The notes beneath the pieces were generated by a model. The model ran no database searches. It saw only the letters and a list, made by a program, of their open reading frames with translations, and was not told where the DNA came from. Shown piece by piece: positions 26,067-35,463 of a stretch of DNA of 64,000 nucleotides. Origin of the DNA: Lactococcus petauri (lineage in GTDB: Bacteria; Bacillota; Bacilli; Lactobacillales; Streptococcaceae); contig NZ_MUIZ01000003.1 of assembly GCF_002154895.1 (NCBI RefSeq), forward strand, positions 248,001 to 312,000. Direction: 5' to 3'. Numbering within the stretch: position 1 is the stretch's first letter; every line of letters starts with the position of its first letter. A program made the position numbers and the translations under genes.

Positions 26067-27539
26067 TTATTTTGCCCCTCCTTCTGTAAAGATAATTGGT
26101 TTTTTCTTATGATGATCCGTTGTTGCTTCAAACGCTGCTGCGACTTGATAAATTGTTTCCTCATCATAGCGTTTACCAATCAATTGCATCCCAACAGGTA
26201 GACCTTCAACATAACCCGCCGGAATCGAAATTCCTGGTAATCCCGCGAGGTTGACTGGAATTGTTAAGATATCTGAAAGATACATTTGAACAGGATCTTT
26301 TGATTTTTCATCAAAGCCAAAAGCAACCGTTGGGGCTGTTGGGCCAAGAATCAAATCATAATCCGCAAATACTTTATTAAAGTCTTCGATAATCATTGTA
26401 CGAACTTGACCAGCCTTTTTAAAGTGCTTATCGTAGGCACCTGCAGAAAGACTAAATGTACCTAGCATAATACGACGTTTGACCTCATCGCCAAAGCCTT
26501 CTGAACGTGATTTCACATAGACATCTTCAAGGTTTTCGATATCCTGTGCACGATAACCATAACGAATACCATCGAAGCGTTGGAGATTTGAGCTCGCTTC
26601 TGAAGAAGCGATGATGTAGTAAACAGCTACCCCATACTTGCTATGTGGCAAGCTCACTTCTTCAACAATAGCACCTAAAGATTCTAAGTGTTTCGCCGCC
26701 GCCATAATTTGCTCTTTGACTGCTGGATCAATTCCTTCCCCAAAGTATTCTTTAGGCAAAGCAATCTTCATTCCTTTAATATCTTGACCTATTTTTGAAC
26801 CAAAATCTGGCACAGCTACTTCTGAACTTGTAGCATCTTTAGCATCACTACCTGAGATAACATTTAAAAGTTGTGCATTCTCTTCAACAGTAGCTGAAAA
26901 GGGACCAATTTGATCAAGTGAACTAGAAAAAGCAATTAAACCATAACGAGAAACACGTCCGTAAGTTGGTTTCAGACCCACAATACCACTGAACGAAGCT
27001 GGTTGACGAATCGAACCACCTGTATCGGATCCTAATGACAAGCGTACTTGTCCACTCGCAACAGCACTAGCTGAACCTGAAGATGATCCACCAGGTACTT
27101 TTGTTTGATCCCACGCATTGTATGTTGGCTTAACAGAAGAAGTTTCCCCTGAGCCCCCCATTGCGAATTCGTCCATATTGGCTTTACCAATAATAACCAT
27201 GCCATTGTCATAAAGCTTTTCAACGACAGTCGCATCATAAGGTGGGATAAAACCAGAAAGAATTTTACTTGCTGCAGTTGTTTCAATATTTTTAGTAACA
27301 ATATTGTCTTTAACTGCTAAGGGAATACCGTCTGTAAGTTTTGTTGCATCAATTCCACGCGCATCAATAGCAGCTGCTTGCGCTAATGCTTCTTCATCTA
27401 ATACAGAAATAAAACTGCCCATTGCTGCTTCACGTGCATGCACATCATCCAATGTCGCCTGTGTCAAGTCAACAGCAGAGATTTCCTTTTTCACCAAGAG
27501 GTCATGCAACTCTTTAATTGTTTTATTATTCAATGACAT
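26067..27539 (-). CDS. gatA: Asp/Glu-tRNA amidotransferase subunit A
   Basis: 490 residues, amidase-signature fold. The catalytic Ser-cisSer-Lys triad lies in AVKDNI (Lys near 77), PGGSSSGSA (near 150) and [12 protein letters not shown] (near 173). It releases ammonia from glutamine and passes it to GatB. The start codon overlaps the gatC stop. Confidence 0.97.
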   Translation of the reverse strand: MSLNNKTIKELHDLLVKKEISAVDLTQATLDDVHAREAAMGSFISVLDEEALAQAAAIDARGIDATKLTDGIPLAVKDNIVTKNIETTAASKILSGFIPPYDATVVEKLYDNGMVIIGKANMDEFAMGGSGETSSVKPTYNAWDQTKVPGGSSSGSASAVASGQVRLSLGSDTGGSIRQPASFSGIVGLKPTYGRVSRYGLIAFSSSLDQIGPFSATVEENAQLLNVISGSDAKDATSSEVAVPDFGSKIGQDIKGMKIALPKEYFGEGIDPAVKEQIMAAAKHLESLGAIVEEVSLPHSKYGVAVYYIIASSEASSNLQRFDGIRYGYRAQDIENLEDVYVKSRSEGFGDEVKRRIMLGTFSLSAGAYDKHFKKAGQVRTMIIEDFNKVFADYDLILGPTAPTVAFGFDEKSKDPVQMYLSDILTIPVNLAGLPGISIPAGYVEGLPVGMQLIGKRYDEETIYQVAAAFEATTDHHKKKPIIFTEGGAK

Positions 27540-27844
27540 TATGCATCTCCTCCATCAGCCAACATTGCGGGAACCTTAATAAAGCCATCTTGCTTCGTTG
27601 GTACATTACGCATTAATTCATCACGGTCATCACCCTGTACAGCAATATCTTCACGCATGCGGTTTAAGTTATCCGCAACACTCATCGTAAATTCTACATT
27701 TTCCGTATTGACTTCCTCTAACTGCTCCACCATTTCGATAATTTTATCGAGTTTATCCGTCACAGCATCAAGTTCATTTTTCTCAAATTTAAGCTTTGAC
27801 AAAGTTGCCACATGCTCCACTTGTTCTTTTGTAATCTTGCTCAT
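27539..27844 (-). CDS. gatC: Asp/Glu-tRNA amidotransferase subunit C
   Basis: 101 residues. [21 protein letters not shown] at the N-terminus (split helical wrap) and the [19 protein letters not shown]-terminal half match GatC, the small belt that stabilises GatA and GatB. It is the first gene of the gatCAB operon. Confidence 0.95.
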   Translation of the reverse strand: MSKITKEQVEHVATLSKLKFEKNELDAVTDKLDKIIEMVEQLEEVNTENVEFTMSVADNLNRMREDIAVQGDDRDELMRNVPTKQDGFIKVPAMLADGGDA

Positions 27845-27946
27845 GTTATTTTCCCTAACTATTAAAGATTTTCATTCTCAATTATAGCAAAAATCTTTAA
27901 AAACTGATACAGCTAGGCTTTACTGCCTACTGCCTTTACCACAAGT

Positions 27947-27977
27947 AAAAAACCTCTCACTAAGAGAAGTTTTTTTA
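27947..27977 (-). terminator. Terminator of codY
   Basis: On the minus strand AACTTCTC pairs with GAGAGGTT (one G-U), loop TTAGT, followed by a T run. It lies 12 nt past the codY stop. Confidence 0.75.
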
Positions 27978-27989
27978 TTACTTTTAAGG

Positions 27990-28781
27990 TTAGAAGTTAC
28001 GACCTTCAAGCTTTGTAAATAAACCTTGGTTAAGAACTTTTAGGTAAGTCCCTTTCATTCCCAACGAACGGCTTTCAATAACACCAGCAGATTCAAGCTT
28101 ACGTAGTGCATTAACGATTACTGAACGTGTAATTCCAATCTTGTCGGCAATGACTGAAGCAATAACATGTCCTTCTTCTCCATCAAGTTCTTCAAGAATT
28201 GCTTTCACAGCCTTCATTTCTGAATACGAAAGTGTATTGACTGCCATGTTAGCCATCGTGTCTTTACGGATATTTTCTTCCATTTGTTCAAGCTTAAGAT
28301 TTGAAAGTTGAACACCGATAACTGTTGTTGCAAGCTCTGCAAGCACAAGATCATCATCACTGAATTTTCCGTCTGTACGCCATAAGATGAAGGTTCCCAA
28401 GCGCATACCACTACCATAGATTGGTGCACATGTTGTCAAACCATTAGGATACTCACCTAAAAGTTCTGCAGGAAATACTGACAAAGGCTCGTTAATTGTG
28501 ATATTTGCTAAAGTGTCATAGATACGGATAGCCGCACGTGCATAATCTTCTGGCAATTGTTTTTGTACATGGAAAAGTTCATTAACACGATCGTTGTTAA
28601 TTTCGTATGGCAGTGAATAGCCCAAAAGTTTCCCTTTTGTATCAATGATACAAGCATTACAGTCAATAACGTTGGCTAAACGCTCTGTCATGTTATCATA
28701 GGGTAACTCCTGCTTTAAATCAGTTACTCCATCTTGCAGAACTGATGTAATTTTGCGGGTTTTTTCTAGTAAAGTAGCCAC
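27990..28781 (-). CDS. codY: GTP- and branched-chain-amino-acid-sensing global repressor CodY
   Basis: 263 residues. The N-terminal GAF-type domain (about 1-155) binds isoleucine, leucine and valine. The C-terminal winged helix-turn-helix lies at about 200-255 ([20 protein letters not shown]). It represses nitrogen and peptide-uptake genes when amino acids are plentiful. A CodY-box-like sequence sits directly upstream of its promoter, implying autoregulation, as known in L. lactis. Confidence 0.97.
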   Translation of the reverse strand: MATLLEKTRKITSVLQDGVTDLKQELPYDNMTERLANVIDCNACIIDTKGKLLGYSLPYEINNDRVNELFHVQKQLPEDYARAAIRIYDTLANITINEPLSVFPAELLGEYPNGLTTCAPIYGSGMRLGTFILWRTDGKFSDDDLVLAELATTVIGVQLSNLKLEQMEENIRKDTMANMAVNTLSYSEMKAVKAILEELDGEEGHVIASVIADKIGITRSVIVNALRKLESAGVIESRSLGMKGTYLKVLNQGLFTKLEGRNF

Positions 28782-28824
28782 GGTTTTCTCCTATTATATT
28801 ATTTTCTAAATAAACTCTTAATGA

Positions 28825-28853
28825 ATTATAACACAAAAAAATTCAAAAAACAA
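28825..28853 (-). promoter_or_regulatory. codY promoter
   Basis: -35 TTGTTT (28848-28853), 17-bp spacer, -10 TATAAT (28825-28830) on the minus strand; leader about 37 nt. Confidence 0.7.
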
Positions 28854-28857
28854 CAAG

Positions 28858-28872
28858 AATAGTCAGAAAATT
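28858..28872. promoter_or_regulatory. CodY box upstream of the codY promoter
   Basis: AATAGTCAGAAAATT matches the CodY-box consensus AATTTTCWGAAAATT at 13 of 15 positions. It lies 5 bp upstream of the -35 of codY. Confidence 0.65.
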
Positions 28873-28917
28873 CGCTTTTTTCATTATAATAAAACAAGAT
28901 ATACAATTATGTATATC

Positions 28918-30525
28918 TTATTTCTTTTTATATACAGAAAATTGACTAACATTACCAACTTCCACTTTTTTGTAAGAATCTTTAAGTGTTTCTTTTACTG
29001 AATCTGAAAGATCCTGTCCACTTTGCACTACAACATACTTGTTGCCTGCATTAGCAAAGAGCAAATCAAAGTTCTGATGGAATCTTACTGGATAATGGCG
29101 AGGGAAGTCATCTATGCCACCCACACGCTGTGATCGCAAGTTAATGTTTTTATCCGATGCTATAGCCAGCACTTTATCCTCTTTTGTCGTATCGGCTTTC
29201 ACAAACTGCGCAACTTGTTGTTCTTCTGAGAAAACTTGTTGATGCATCGTTTGGGTAACGATAGGGGCTCCTATCACAAAGAGCAGAGCTAAAATTGGCG
29301 CAAAAAGCTTGGCCTTCATATAATCTTGTAGGATATTCTGACGTTGATCCACCGCATCTTGTATAGTATCGCTGACGAATAATAAAAGTAACGGCAAGAT
29401 GGCAAGCAAGTTTGAACTTTCGAATACTTGAGAAAAAACAACAAATCCTAACACAAGAATTGAACCCAATAAGAGTAAAAGTTGCCAGATAAATGTTTGA
29501 CCCGAACTTTTAATATTACGTACGCCATGTACGAAATTGGCCGCAAGACCAAACACCAAAAGAAAAACGAGAGCTTTCAGAAGTGACATCCAGAAATTAT
29601 CTGTAAAGCCTAGTGTCGTAAGCGGAATGATAATGGATTGTTCGATGGATGTATACAGTACTTGAGCATTTAAGGAGTAAAAAGCAACCGTATAACCTAC
29701 CAACAATAAGCCAAATAAAATTGCTAAAAGTTGATAAATACCACGCCCAATTCTTTTATTCTGAATATTAAAGACAAGCAAAGCGAGACAAGAAAGAAGC
29801 CATAATATGGTCATGATTGGTGATATGACAAACACAAGAGCTCCACTCATACCAAAGAAGATAAAAGCTTCGTCACGTGCATCTTGACGTAGATAACGAT
29901 CCAAGAACTGTAATGCCCATAATGCAAAAGGCAAGGCGATTAATGTTGGCGCTGTACCACCTTGAGCCAATCCTGCAATCGAAACCAAGGTGAAACCTGT
30001 GGTAATTCGCGCTGCCAAACGGCTACGTGTACGTTGTGAAATTAAACGATAAACTTGCACACCGCTCATGAATAAAGCTAGCATTTGGAAAAGGTAAAGC
30101 AGCCAAGTTGTTTGACCAAAATGACCGAGCCAGTTAATTAGGTAAAAGACAATTCCGCCAGCACCCCAAAAATCATTGTAAGGGACCAATCCTGCCTGCA
30201 TTGCCATTCCCGAATAGAGGTATTGCGACTGTACACCTGTAGGTTGAAGATTGAAGATAGGGAAAGCATAGAAGCTTAGACTAAGCACCAAGGACACGAG
30301 CCCAATAAATAACCAGTCAGCTGGCATAAGCCGTGGTGTTTTTTCTCGAGTTGGTACAAAACTCGCTTCTGATTTATGACGACGCGAATAAAACCCAGTC
30401 TCTTCCGCAGGAATATCAAGGTCTTCATTGACCTCAAGCTCCTCGAATTCTTCGATTTCTTCTGATTGTTCTAATTGTTTTTTATGTTCATGCCTAAGTG
30501 AACGTGAACCATATCTTTTTTTCAT
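28918..30525 (-). CDS. Polytopic membrane protein, GT-C-like glycosyltransferase candidate
   Basis: 535 residues. A long cytoplasmic N-terminus (about 1-70) is very acidic in the middle (EEIEEFEELEVNEDLDIPAEE). About ten to eleven transmembrane helices span 72-415, and a soluble extracellular domain of about 110 residues ends the protein. After the first helix, GLVPYNDFWGAGGIVFYLI resembles the acidic first loop of GT-C glycosyltransferases. No donor or acceptor can be named, and I do not recognise a close characterised homologue. It stands alone, with codY downstream. Confidence 0.6.
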   Translation of the reverse strand: MKKRYGSRSLRHEHKKQLEQSEEIEEFEELEVNEDLDIPAEETGFYSRRHKSEASFVPTREKTPRLMPADWLFIGLVSLVLSLSFYAFPIFNLQPTGVQSQYLYSGMAMQAGLVPYNDFWGAGGIVFYLINWLGHFGQTTWLLYLFQMLALFMSGVQVYRLISQRTRSRLAARITTGFTLVSIAGLAQGGTAPTLIALPFALWALQFLDRYLRQDARDEAFIFFGMSGALVFVISPIMTILWLLSCLALLVFNIQNKRIGRGIYQLLAILFGLLLVGYTVAFYSLNAQVLYTSIEQSIIIPLTTLGFTDNFWMSLLKALVFLLVFGLAANFVHGVRNIKSSGQTFIWQLLLLLGSILVLGFVVFSQVFESSNLLAILPLLLLFVSDTIQDAVDQRQNILQDYMKAKLFAPILALLFVIGAPIVTQTMHQQVFSEEQQVAQFVKADTTKEDKVLAIASDKNINLRSQRVGGIDDFPRHYPVRFHQNFDLLFANAGNKYVVVQSGQDLSDSVKETLKDSYKKVEVGNVSQFSVYKKK

Positions 30526-30635
30526 TTAATTTTCCTTCAAAGAGTAATCACTAAATTATAACAAATTTCTTCGAAGTACTCAATTTTTGCTAAAAATTTT
30601 ATGTAATAATTTATAATATTTCAATATTGATGCAA

Positions 30636-30660
30636 TAAAAAAAAGAGGCTTTGCCTCTTG
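30636..30660 (-). terminator. Terminator of the ireB-ruvX-DUF1292 operon
   Basis: AAGAGGC / GCCTCTT (30643-30649, 30653-30659) with a 3-nt loop, then a run of T on the minus strand. Confidence 0.85.
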
Positions 30661-30665
30661 ATTTA

Positions 30666-30989
30666 TCAATAAACTTCGTCGTCTTGATTTTCCATAAAGT
30701 TATTAAAAACTTCTTCAATCATATCCCATTCAGCATCTGAATCTTCAGCGATAGGTTGTAAATCACCTTCAGTGCCATCTTCATTTTGAGTAAATGAATA
30801 AGCTTGGATTTCAACTTCACCATTATCATCTTCTGCACCGTCAACAGGCATAACGAGGACGTAATTTTTACCAAATTCTTCTTGGCCATCAATAGTGATC
30901 AAGATTTCAAAAAGGCTTTCATTACCGTTATCATCAATCAGAGTGATAAAACGGTCTTCGTGGTCATGGTCATGTGTATGTTCTGACAT
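30666..30989 (-). CDS. DUF1292 family protein (YrzB-like)
   Basis: 107 residues, strongly acidic. An His/Asp-rich N-terminus ([15 protein letters not shown]) could bind metal. The core [19 protein letters not shown] and [11 protein letters not shown] matches DUF1292. The role is unknown, but the gene is very often third after ireB and ruvX, as here. It lies 14 nt after the ruvX stop. Confidence 0.88.
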   Translation of the reverse strand: MSEHTHDHDHEDRFITLIDDNGNESLFEILITIDGQEEFGKNYVLVMPVDGAEDDNGEVEIQAYSFTQNEDGTEGDLQPIAEDSDAEWDMIEEVFNNFMENQDDEVY

Positions 30990-31003
30990 AATACTTCCTA
31001 CTT

Positions 31004-31432
31004 CTAAAATAATTTGTGCGCATCAAGATAATTTTGTAATATCAAGACAGCGGCGAGTTTATCAATTGATTTTTTACGGTCCTTGCGACGGACACCGCCA
31101 TCAATTAATACTTTTTCTGCTTGCATTGTCGTCAAGCGTTCATCTTGGTATTCTACAGCGACATCAAACGTTTCAGTAATTTTTTCACCATAGTTTCTTG
31201 AAGCCTCTGCACGAATACCTTCATCATTATTCATATGTTTGGGTAAACCGAGTACAATTTTTGAAGGTTTATATTCTGTTATTAGTTCTGCTAAGCGCTC
31301 AAAACCAAATTCACCAGCTTCACTGTCAATCTTTATTGTTTCAACAGGCTGAGCCGTCATTCCCAATAAATCACTCACAGCTACACCAACAGTTTTTGTA
31401 CCGACATCCAAACCTAAAATTCTACTGTACAT
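31004..31432 (-). CDS. ruvX: Holliday junction resolvase-like nuclease RuvX/YqgF
   Basis: 142 residues, RNase H-like fold. [17 protein letters not shown] carries the first catalytic Asp (Asp9), LGLPKHMN is central and [11 protein letters not shown] is C-terminal. YqgF proteins are linked to 16S rRNA 5'-end processing and branched DNA. The start overlaps the ireB stop by one base. Confidence 0.93.
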   Translation of the reverse strand: MYSRILGLDVGTKTVGVAVSDLLGMTAQPVETIKIDSEAGEFGFERLAELITEYKPSKIVLGLPKHMNNDEGIRAEASRNYGEKITETFDVAVEYQDERLTTMQAEKVLIDGGVRRKDRKKSIDKLAAVLILQNYLDAHKLF

Positions 31433-31698
31433 TAAAGTTGTACACCGTGTGCTTTTAAGTATTCTTTAATCAGTTCTTCAACAATATCATCACGGTCAAA
31501 ACGACGGATTTTGTTACGTGCATCGTCGTGACGTGGAATATAAGCTGGATCTCCTGACAAAACATAACCTACCATTTGGTTGATAGGATTGTAACCTTTA
31601 GCATCAAGTGCACGATAAACATTTACAAGTGTTTCGCCGATTTCTTTTTTACTTGAATCATCAAATTCAAAGCGGACTGTTTCATCTGTAAAACTCAT
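31432..31698 (-). CDS. ireB: IreB family regulatory phosphoprotein (YrzL)
   Basis: 88 residues from ATG 31698, fixed by AAAGGAGGT upstream. [20 protein letters not shown] is the conserved N-terminus carrying the Thr sites phosphorylated by the Ser/Thr kinase IreK in Enterococcus. In that organism IreB negatively modulates cephalosporin resistance. It heads the ireB-ruvX-DUF1292 operon. Confidence 0.92.
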   Translation of the reverse strand: MSFTDETVRFEFDDSSKKEIGETLVNVYRALDAKGYNPINQMVGYVLSGDPAYIPRHDDARNKIRRFDRDDIVEELIKEYLKAHGVQL

Positions 31699-31815
31699 AA
31701 TATGTACCTCCTTTGGGGTAGGTTCAAGCAAACTGCTTAAAAATCCTTTTAATTAATTTTTTCTAATAATGCTCTTTAATTATACATCATTTCTGACACT
31801 AATTCAATCTATTTC

Positions 31816-31868
31816 GTCTAGTAGCTAGAATAAATGGACCTCTAGACGACTCTACTAGACCCATTTAT
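31816..31868. repeat. CTAG-rich inverted repeats with crossing pairings
   Basis: ATAAATGG / CCATTTAT (31830-31837, 31861-31868) and GTCTAGTAG / CTACTAGAC (31816-31824, 31852-31860) interleave, and TCTAG / CTAGA (31841-31845, 31855-31859) nests inside. It lies downstream of the aldo/keto reductase stop. There is no clean T run. Confidence 0.5.
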
Positions 31869-31898
31869 CACTCAATGCTAAACTATAAATTTACCGGC

Positions 31899-32810
31899 TT
31901 AAGGGAGAATATTTCCAGCTGCCATATACAAGTCATACCACTCCTCACGGCTGAGAACCAGATCACTGGCATTTGTTACTTCCTTGATCCGTCGTTCCGT
32001 CATCGTACCAATTATTGTTTGCATACGCGCTGGATGGCGGTTAATCCATGCTATAGCAATCCCTGAAGGGGTAAGATTGTATTTTTCAGCATATTCTTCA
32101 AGCTTTTTGTTTAATTCTGGGAATTTATCATTACCAACAAAAGGACCATCAAAATATCCATGTTGGAAAGGAGACCAAGCTTGAATCGTCATCTTATTTA
32201 TCCGGGAATACTCTAGTACTGAACCATCTTGCATATGACTGGCTTGATTAGGAATATTCACATTGAGACCTGCATCAACCATTTCAGTATGCTTCAAGCC
32301 AAATTGAAGCTGATTAAAGAGTAACGGCTGCTTCACTGCTGTTTTAAGTAACTCCACTTGCATCGGATTTTGATTGGAAACTCCAAAATAGCGAACCTTT
32401 CCAGATTTCTCGAGCTCGTAGAAGGCCTCTGCGACCTCTTCTGGCTCCATTAGCGTATCGGGGCGGTGCAAGAGCATGGTATCGAGATAATCCGTCTGTA
32501 GCCGTTGTAAAGAGCCTTCTACCGACTGGATAATATGTTCTTTTGAAAAATCAAAGGCAATCCCTGGACGGATAGCGCATTTCGATTGGAGATAAATGTC
32601 TTCCCGTCGAATAGAGGTTTGCGCCAAAGCCTCGGCAAAAACCGTTTCACACTGTCCAGCACCATAAATATCCGCGTGATCAAAAAAGTTAATACCATTT
32701 TCATAAGCTGTCTCAATAACTTTGACAGGATTCTTTCCTGGTTCTATGATACGCATACAGCCTAAGATAATTTGTGAAGCTTGCATATCGGCAATTTGAA
32801 TTTTTTTCAT
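31899..32810 (-). CDS. Aldo/keto reductase (YdhF-like)
   Basis: 303 residues from ATG 32810, preceded by GAGGAG. The AKR tetrad is present: Asp and Tyr in GINFFDHADIYGAG, Lys in LQSKCAIRPG and His in LLHRPD; SNQNPMQVELL and PWSPF-like AWSPFQHG follow. It is a TIM-barrel NADPH-dependent oxidoreductase with unknown physiological substrate. A cre-like palindrome overlaps its promoter, suggesting carbon control. Confidence 0.9.
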   Translation of the reverse strand: MKKIQIADMQASQIILGCMRIIEPGKNPVKVIETAYENGINFFDHADIYGAGQCETVFAEALAQTSIRREDIYLQSKCAIRPGIAFDFSKEHIIQSVEGSLQRLQTDYLDTMLLHRPDTLMEPEEVAEAFYELEKSGKVRYFGVSNQNPMQVELLKTAVKQPLLFNQLQFGLKHTEMVDAGLNVNIPNQASHMQDGSVLEYSRINKMTIQAWSPFQHGYFDGPFVGNDKFPELNKKLEEYAEKYNLTPSGIAIAWINRHPARMQTIIGTMTERRIKEVTNASDLVLSREEWYDLYMAAGNILP

Positions 32811-32843
32811 TAACAAAAACTCCTCTTCTTTTACAATAAATTC

Positions 32844-32877
32844 ATTATATCACAATAAAAGTAAACGCTTTACTTTT
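32844..32877 (-). promoter_or_regulatory. Aldo/keto reductase promoter with cre-like palindrome
   Basis: -10 TATAAT lies at 32844-32849 on the minus strand. At the -35 position a 9-bp-arm palindrome AAAAGTAAA-CGC-TTTACTTTT (32857-32877) contains AGTAAACGCTTTAC, 13 of 14 to the lactococcal cre consensus. Confidence 0.65.
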
Positions 32878-32920
32878 CCAAGAGTTATTTTTGTTCCTTT
32901 TTATGAATCATGTTTCCAAA

Positions 32921-32944
32921 AGAAAAAACCCACCCGAGGGTGAG
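32921..32944 (-). terminator. Terminator of the rnpA-yidC-jag-rpmH region
   Basis: On the minus strand CTCACC pairs with GGTGGG (one G-U), loop CTCG, followed by six T. It lies 15 nt past the rpmH stop. Confidence 0.85.
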
Positions 32945-32959
32945 AATCTTTTTTTACAA

Positions 32960-33094
32960 TTAAACTGTAAGTGAAGCACGTCCTTTACGACGACGAGCTG
33001 CAAGTACACGACGTCCGTTTTTAGTTGCCATGCGTGCACGGAATCCGTGAGTAGTCTTACGAGGTTTTTTATGTGGTTGGTAAGTACGTTTCAT
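32960..33094 (-). CDS. rpmH: 50S ribosomal protein L34
   Basis: 44 residues, the standard length: [20 protein letters not shown] followed by an Arg/Lys-rich body ending RASLTV. It is a small basic protein of the large subunit. The ribosome-binding site is weak (CAGGGA) and two hairpins lie directly upstream. It follows jag, whereas in most bacteria rpmH precedes rnpA; the rnpA-yidC-jag-rpmH order is seen in streptococci and lactococci. Confidence 0.97.
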   Translation of the reverse strand: MKRTYQPHKKPRKTTHGFRARMATKNGRRVLAARRRKGRASLTV

Positions 33095-33109
33095 TTGTTA
33101 AATCCCTGG

Positions 33110-33150
33110 GCTACTTCACTTGGGAAAGTAGCTCCACCGTTCTTGCGGTG
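33110..33150 (-). other. Two hairpins in the rpmH leader
   Basis: GCTACTT / AAGTAGC (33110-33116, 33126-33132) and CACCG / CGGTG (33135-33139, 33146-33150). They fill the jag-rpmH gap and end 15 nt before the rpmH start. There is no T run, so they could be a processing or translational-control element. Confidence 0.5.
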
Positions 33151-33214
33151 TTCCTTTCTTTCATTTCTGTGCTTAAAGCATACTAAAATATTCTACACCA
33201 AATCATCGCAAATG

Positions 33215-34126
33215 TCAAATTTCTTTTGTAACGGTGATATAACGATTGTATTCATTACCTTCAGAATGGCTAGAAACACCTTCTTCTTTCGAAATAATTG
33301 TATGCACAATCTTGCGTTCATTCGACTGTAAATCATTAATATAGACAGTTTCACCAGAACGAGCACGTTCTGCTGCACGATGCGCCAAGCTGGTAATATA
33401 TGCTTTACGCTTTTCATGATAATCGCCAACATTGACAGCAATATTGATACGGGTACTTAAAATACTGTTAGCATAAGCTTTAGCCAAGGTTTGTAAACTT
33501 TGCAAAATCTTCCCATGTTTACCAATGAGTAAAGCATCTTGATTCGAATTTAAGTTAAAAACAATCAGAGTTCCTTCTTTTGCTACATTTACAGTGATCG
33601 CAATACCCATTTCAGAGGTAATGTTTGTTAAGTAAGTCGAAATTTTATCCGCAAACTCTGTTTCCTCAGCAGTTAATTCCATCGGCACAGCCTTAGCTTT
33701 TTCTTTTACCTTCTCAGGAACCTCGACTTCTGGAAGCGGATCTTTGCTTTGAGCAATGTCTGCTTTAACTTCTTCAATTATAACTTCACGTTCTTCTGGA
33801 GTTAATTCACCTTCTTGTTCTTTTTCAGCTGCACGTACAGCTTTAACAATTTGGCTTAACTCAAGCGTTGCTTCCATAGCAGACTGTGCTTTAGGCACAC
33901 CAAGGTTGATATCTTCCACACCACGTTCTGCTAATCGATCCGCTTTACGAATGGTTTCTTCTTTGATTTCTTCTATATCTACGAGGGCTCGTTTTTTACC
34001 AAATCCTAAAAAACCACGTTTTTCTTTTTGTTTTACATGAATATGCACATTCTCACGCTTTACACCTAAACGATATAAGCCGCGTTCTATTGCTTCTTCA
34101 ACTGTTCTCCCAGTAAAAATAGTCAT
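33215..34126 (-). CDS. khpB: RNA-binding protein Jag/KhpB (EloR)
   Basis: 303 residues. Jag_N domain at about 1-52 (TGRTVEEAIERGLYRLGV), an acidic linker, KH domain with GKHG near 204, and an R3H domain at the C-terminus (HRAAERARSGETVYINDLQS). It binds RNA with KhpA and controls cell elongation in streptococci. It follows yidC in the same transcription unit. Confidence 0.95.
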   Translation of the reverse strand: MTIFTGRTVEEAIERGLYRLGVKRENVHIHVKQKEKRGFLGFGKKRALVDIEEIKEETIRKADRLAERGVEDINLGVPKAQSAMEATLELSQIVKAVRAAEKEQEGELTPEEREVIIEEVKADIAQSKDPLPEVEVPEKVKEKAKAVPMELTAEETEFADKISTYLTNITSEMGIAITVNVAKEGTLIVFNLNSNQDALLIGKHGKILQSLQTLAKAYANSILSTRINIAVNVGDYHEKRKAYITSLAHRAAERARSGETVYINDLQSNERKIVHTIISKEEGVSSHSEGNEYNRYITVTKEI

Positions 34127-34150
34127 GATTTAAAACTCCTATCTCCTGAT

Positions 34151-34966
34151 TTACTTTTTATTTTTCAAAGCCTTCTTTAATGCCTTCTCACGTGCTTTTA
34201 CTTTATCCTTTTCCGCTTGGGCTTTAGCTTCACGCGCTGCGATTATTTTGAAGGGGTTGGCAATAAGCAAAGTTTGTAAGACTTGGAAACCATTTGATAC
34301 TACCCAGTAAAGAGCAACACCGCTTGCGACATTGATCGCAAAAACAAAAATCATCACTGGCATAGCAAATGTCATCGTACTTGTCATTGCATTTTTCTCA
34401 GGGGCTGATTTCATTGTCAACCATGAGCTAGCAAATGTAAAGAGTGCTGCCAAAATTGGCAAGATAAATGTTGGATCTTTATCTCCGATATTAAACCAGA
34501 GGAAAGTTCCGTGCTTTAAGAAATCTACACGTGTCAAAGCTTGGTACAACGCCCATAATATTGGCATTTGCACTAAGAGTGGTAAACATCCTGCATAAGG
34601 ATTCACCTTGTTTTTAGCGTAAAGTTCTTGTGTTTCTTCTTGAACTTTACGACGTGAATCCACGTCTTTACCTGGATATTGCGCTTGTATTTTTTTAATT
34701 TCAGGCTGAATTTCCTGCATTTTTTGGCTAGACTTGATTTGAATATTCATCAAAGGCAAAAGTGCCGCACGAATAATCAAGGTAAATAAAATAATACCAA
34801 CAGCTGTCATACCACCAAATGACAAGAAACGAATAACCTGAGCAAATCCATAAACTATCTGTTCCCAAAAGTTTGTTGAATGTTGTGTGACCTCAGAACG
34901 TCCACAGGCAGCCAATAAGAGTAAAGAAGCACTTGCCATCGAAAGCAAAGTTATTTTCTTTTTCAA
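34151..34966 (-). CDS. yidC: Membrane protein insertase YidC/OxaA (lipoprotein)
   Basis: 271 residues. A lipoprotein signal peptide ends in the lipobox LAAC (Cys21 or close). About five transmembrane helices follow, with the conserved segments [20 protein letters not shown] and [11 protein letters not shown]. The tail is very basic ([15 protein letters not shown]), as in YidC2-type proteins that bind ribosomes. It inserts membrane proteins with or without SecYEG. It overlaps the 3' end of rnpA by 4 nt. Confidence 0.95.
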   Translation of the reverse strand: MKKKITLLSMASASLLLLAACGRSEVTQHSTNFWEQIVYGFAQVIRFLSFGGMTAVGIILFTLIIRAALLPLMNIQIKSSQKMQEIQPEIKKIQAQYPGKDVDSRRKVQEETQELYAKNKVNPYAGCLPLLVQMPILWALYQALTRVDFLKHGTFLWFNIGDKDPTFILPILAALFTFASSWLTMKSAPEKNAMTSTMTFAMPVMIFVFAINVASGVALYWVVSNGFQVLQTLLIANPFKIIAAREAKAQAEKDKVKAREKALKKALKNKK

Positions 34967-35316
34967 TTCTTTTCTCCATCTTTATAAATTTTAGACAATT
35001 TCAATACATGCTTGAGATTTTTTCTTACTTCATCAAAACTGAGTTTTTCGACTCCTGGACGTGCAATAACCACAAAATCTTCATCTTCTAAATGAGAAGA
35101 AAACTCTGCTACTGCATGTCTAATGAGTCGCTTCACACGATTCCGTGTGACCGCATTTCCAATCTTTTTACTTACTGAAATCCCTGTACGAAAATGCTGT
35201 TGCTCAGTATCGAGTTTATATACAACAAATTTCTTATTGGCAAAGCTATTTTTCGCTAAAAATATTTGTTCAAAGTCTTTCGAGCGTTTTACACGATAGG
35301 TCTTTTTTATAGCCAA
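34963..35316 (-). CDS. rnpA: Ribonuclease P protein component
   Basis: 117 residues from TTG 35316, giving the family-typical start [23 protein letters not shown] lies about 6-12 nt upstream of this TTG. ATG 35331, five codons earlier, is the alternative. The RNR motif is in [17 protein letters not shown]. It binds RNase P RNA for tRNA 5' maturation. A promoter GTGACT-17-TAAAAT lies upstream. Confidence 0.92.
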   Translation of the reverse strand: MAIKKTYRVKRSKDFEQIFLAKNSFANKKFVVYKLDTEQQHFRTGISVSKKIGNAVTRNRVKRLIRHAVAEFSSHLEDEDFVVIARPGVEKLSFDEVRKNLKHVLKLSKIYKDGEKN

Positions 35317-35427
35317 GCCACTCTCTCCCATACTAAAAATTATCTCCATTATTTTAACACAAAGTAGAGGAAAAGTCACCTTTTTCCGAGAAAGCGCTTT
35401 TTTAGCTTTAATTCTTGTTGCATATCA

Positions 35428-35457
35428 TTACTTATAAGCTCAAAACCATGTTAGAAT
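35428..35457 (+). promoter_or_regulatory. Promoter of the candidate small RNA
   Basis: -35 TTACTT (35428-35433), an 18-bp spacer, and -10 TAGAAT (35452-35457) with the TGn extension. The expected start is near 35464. Confidence 0.5.
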
Positions 35458-35463
35458 AAAGGT

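Noticed and set aside
28926-28945. Second CodY box at the 3' end of the GT-C-like gene
   Set aside because: Three mismatches, inside coding sequence and downstream of any promoter.
32814-32816. TTG start for the aldo/keto reductase two codons before the ATG
   Set aside because: The spacing to GAGGAG would be about 4 nt; ATG 32810 has a normal spacing and starts with the expected MKKIQIADM.
35389-35402. cre site upstream of rnpA
   Set aside because: Only 12 of 14 positions match and carbon control of RNase P protein has no support; left as chance.
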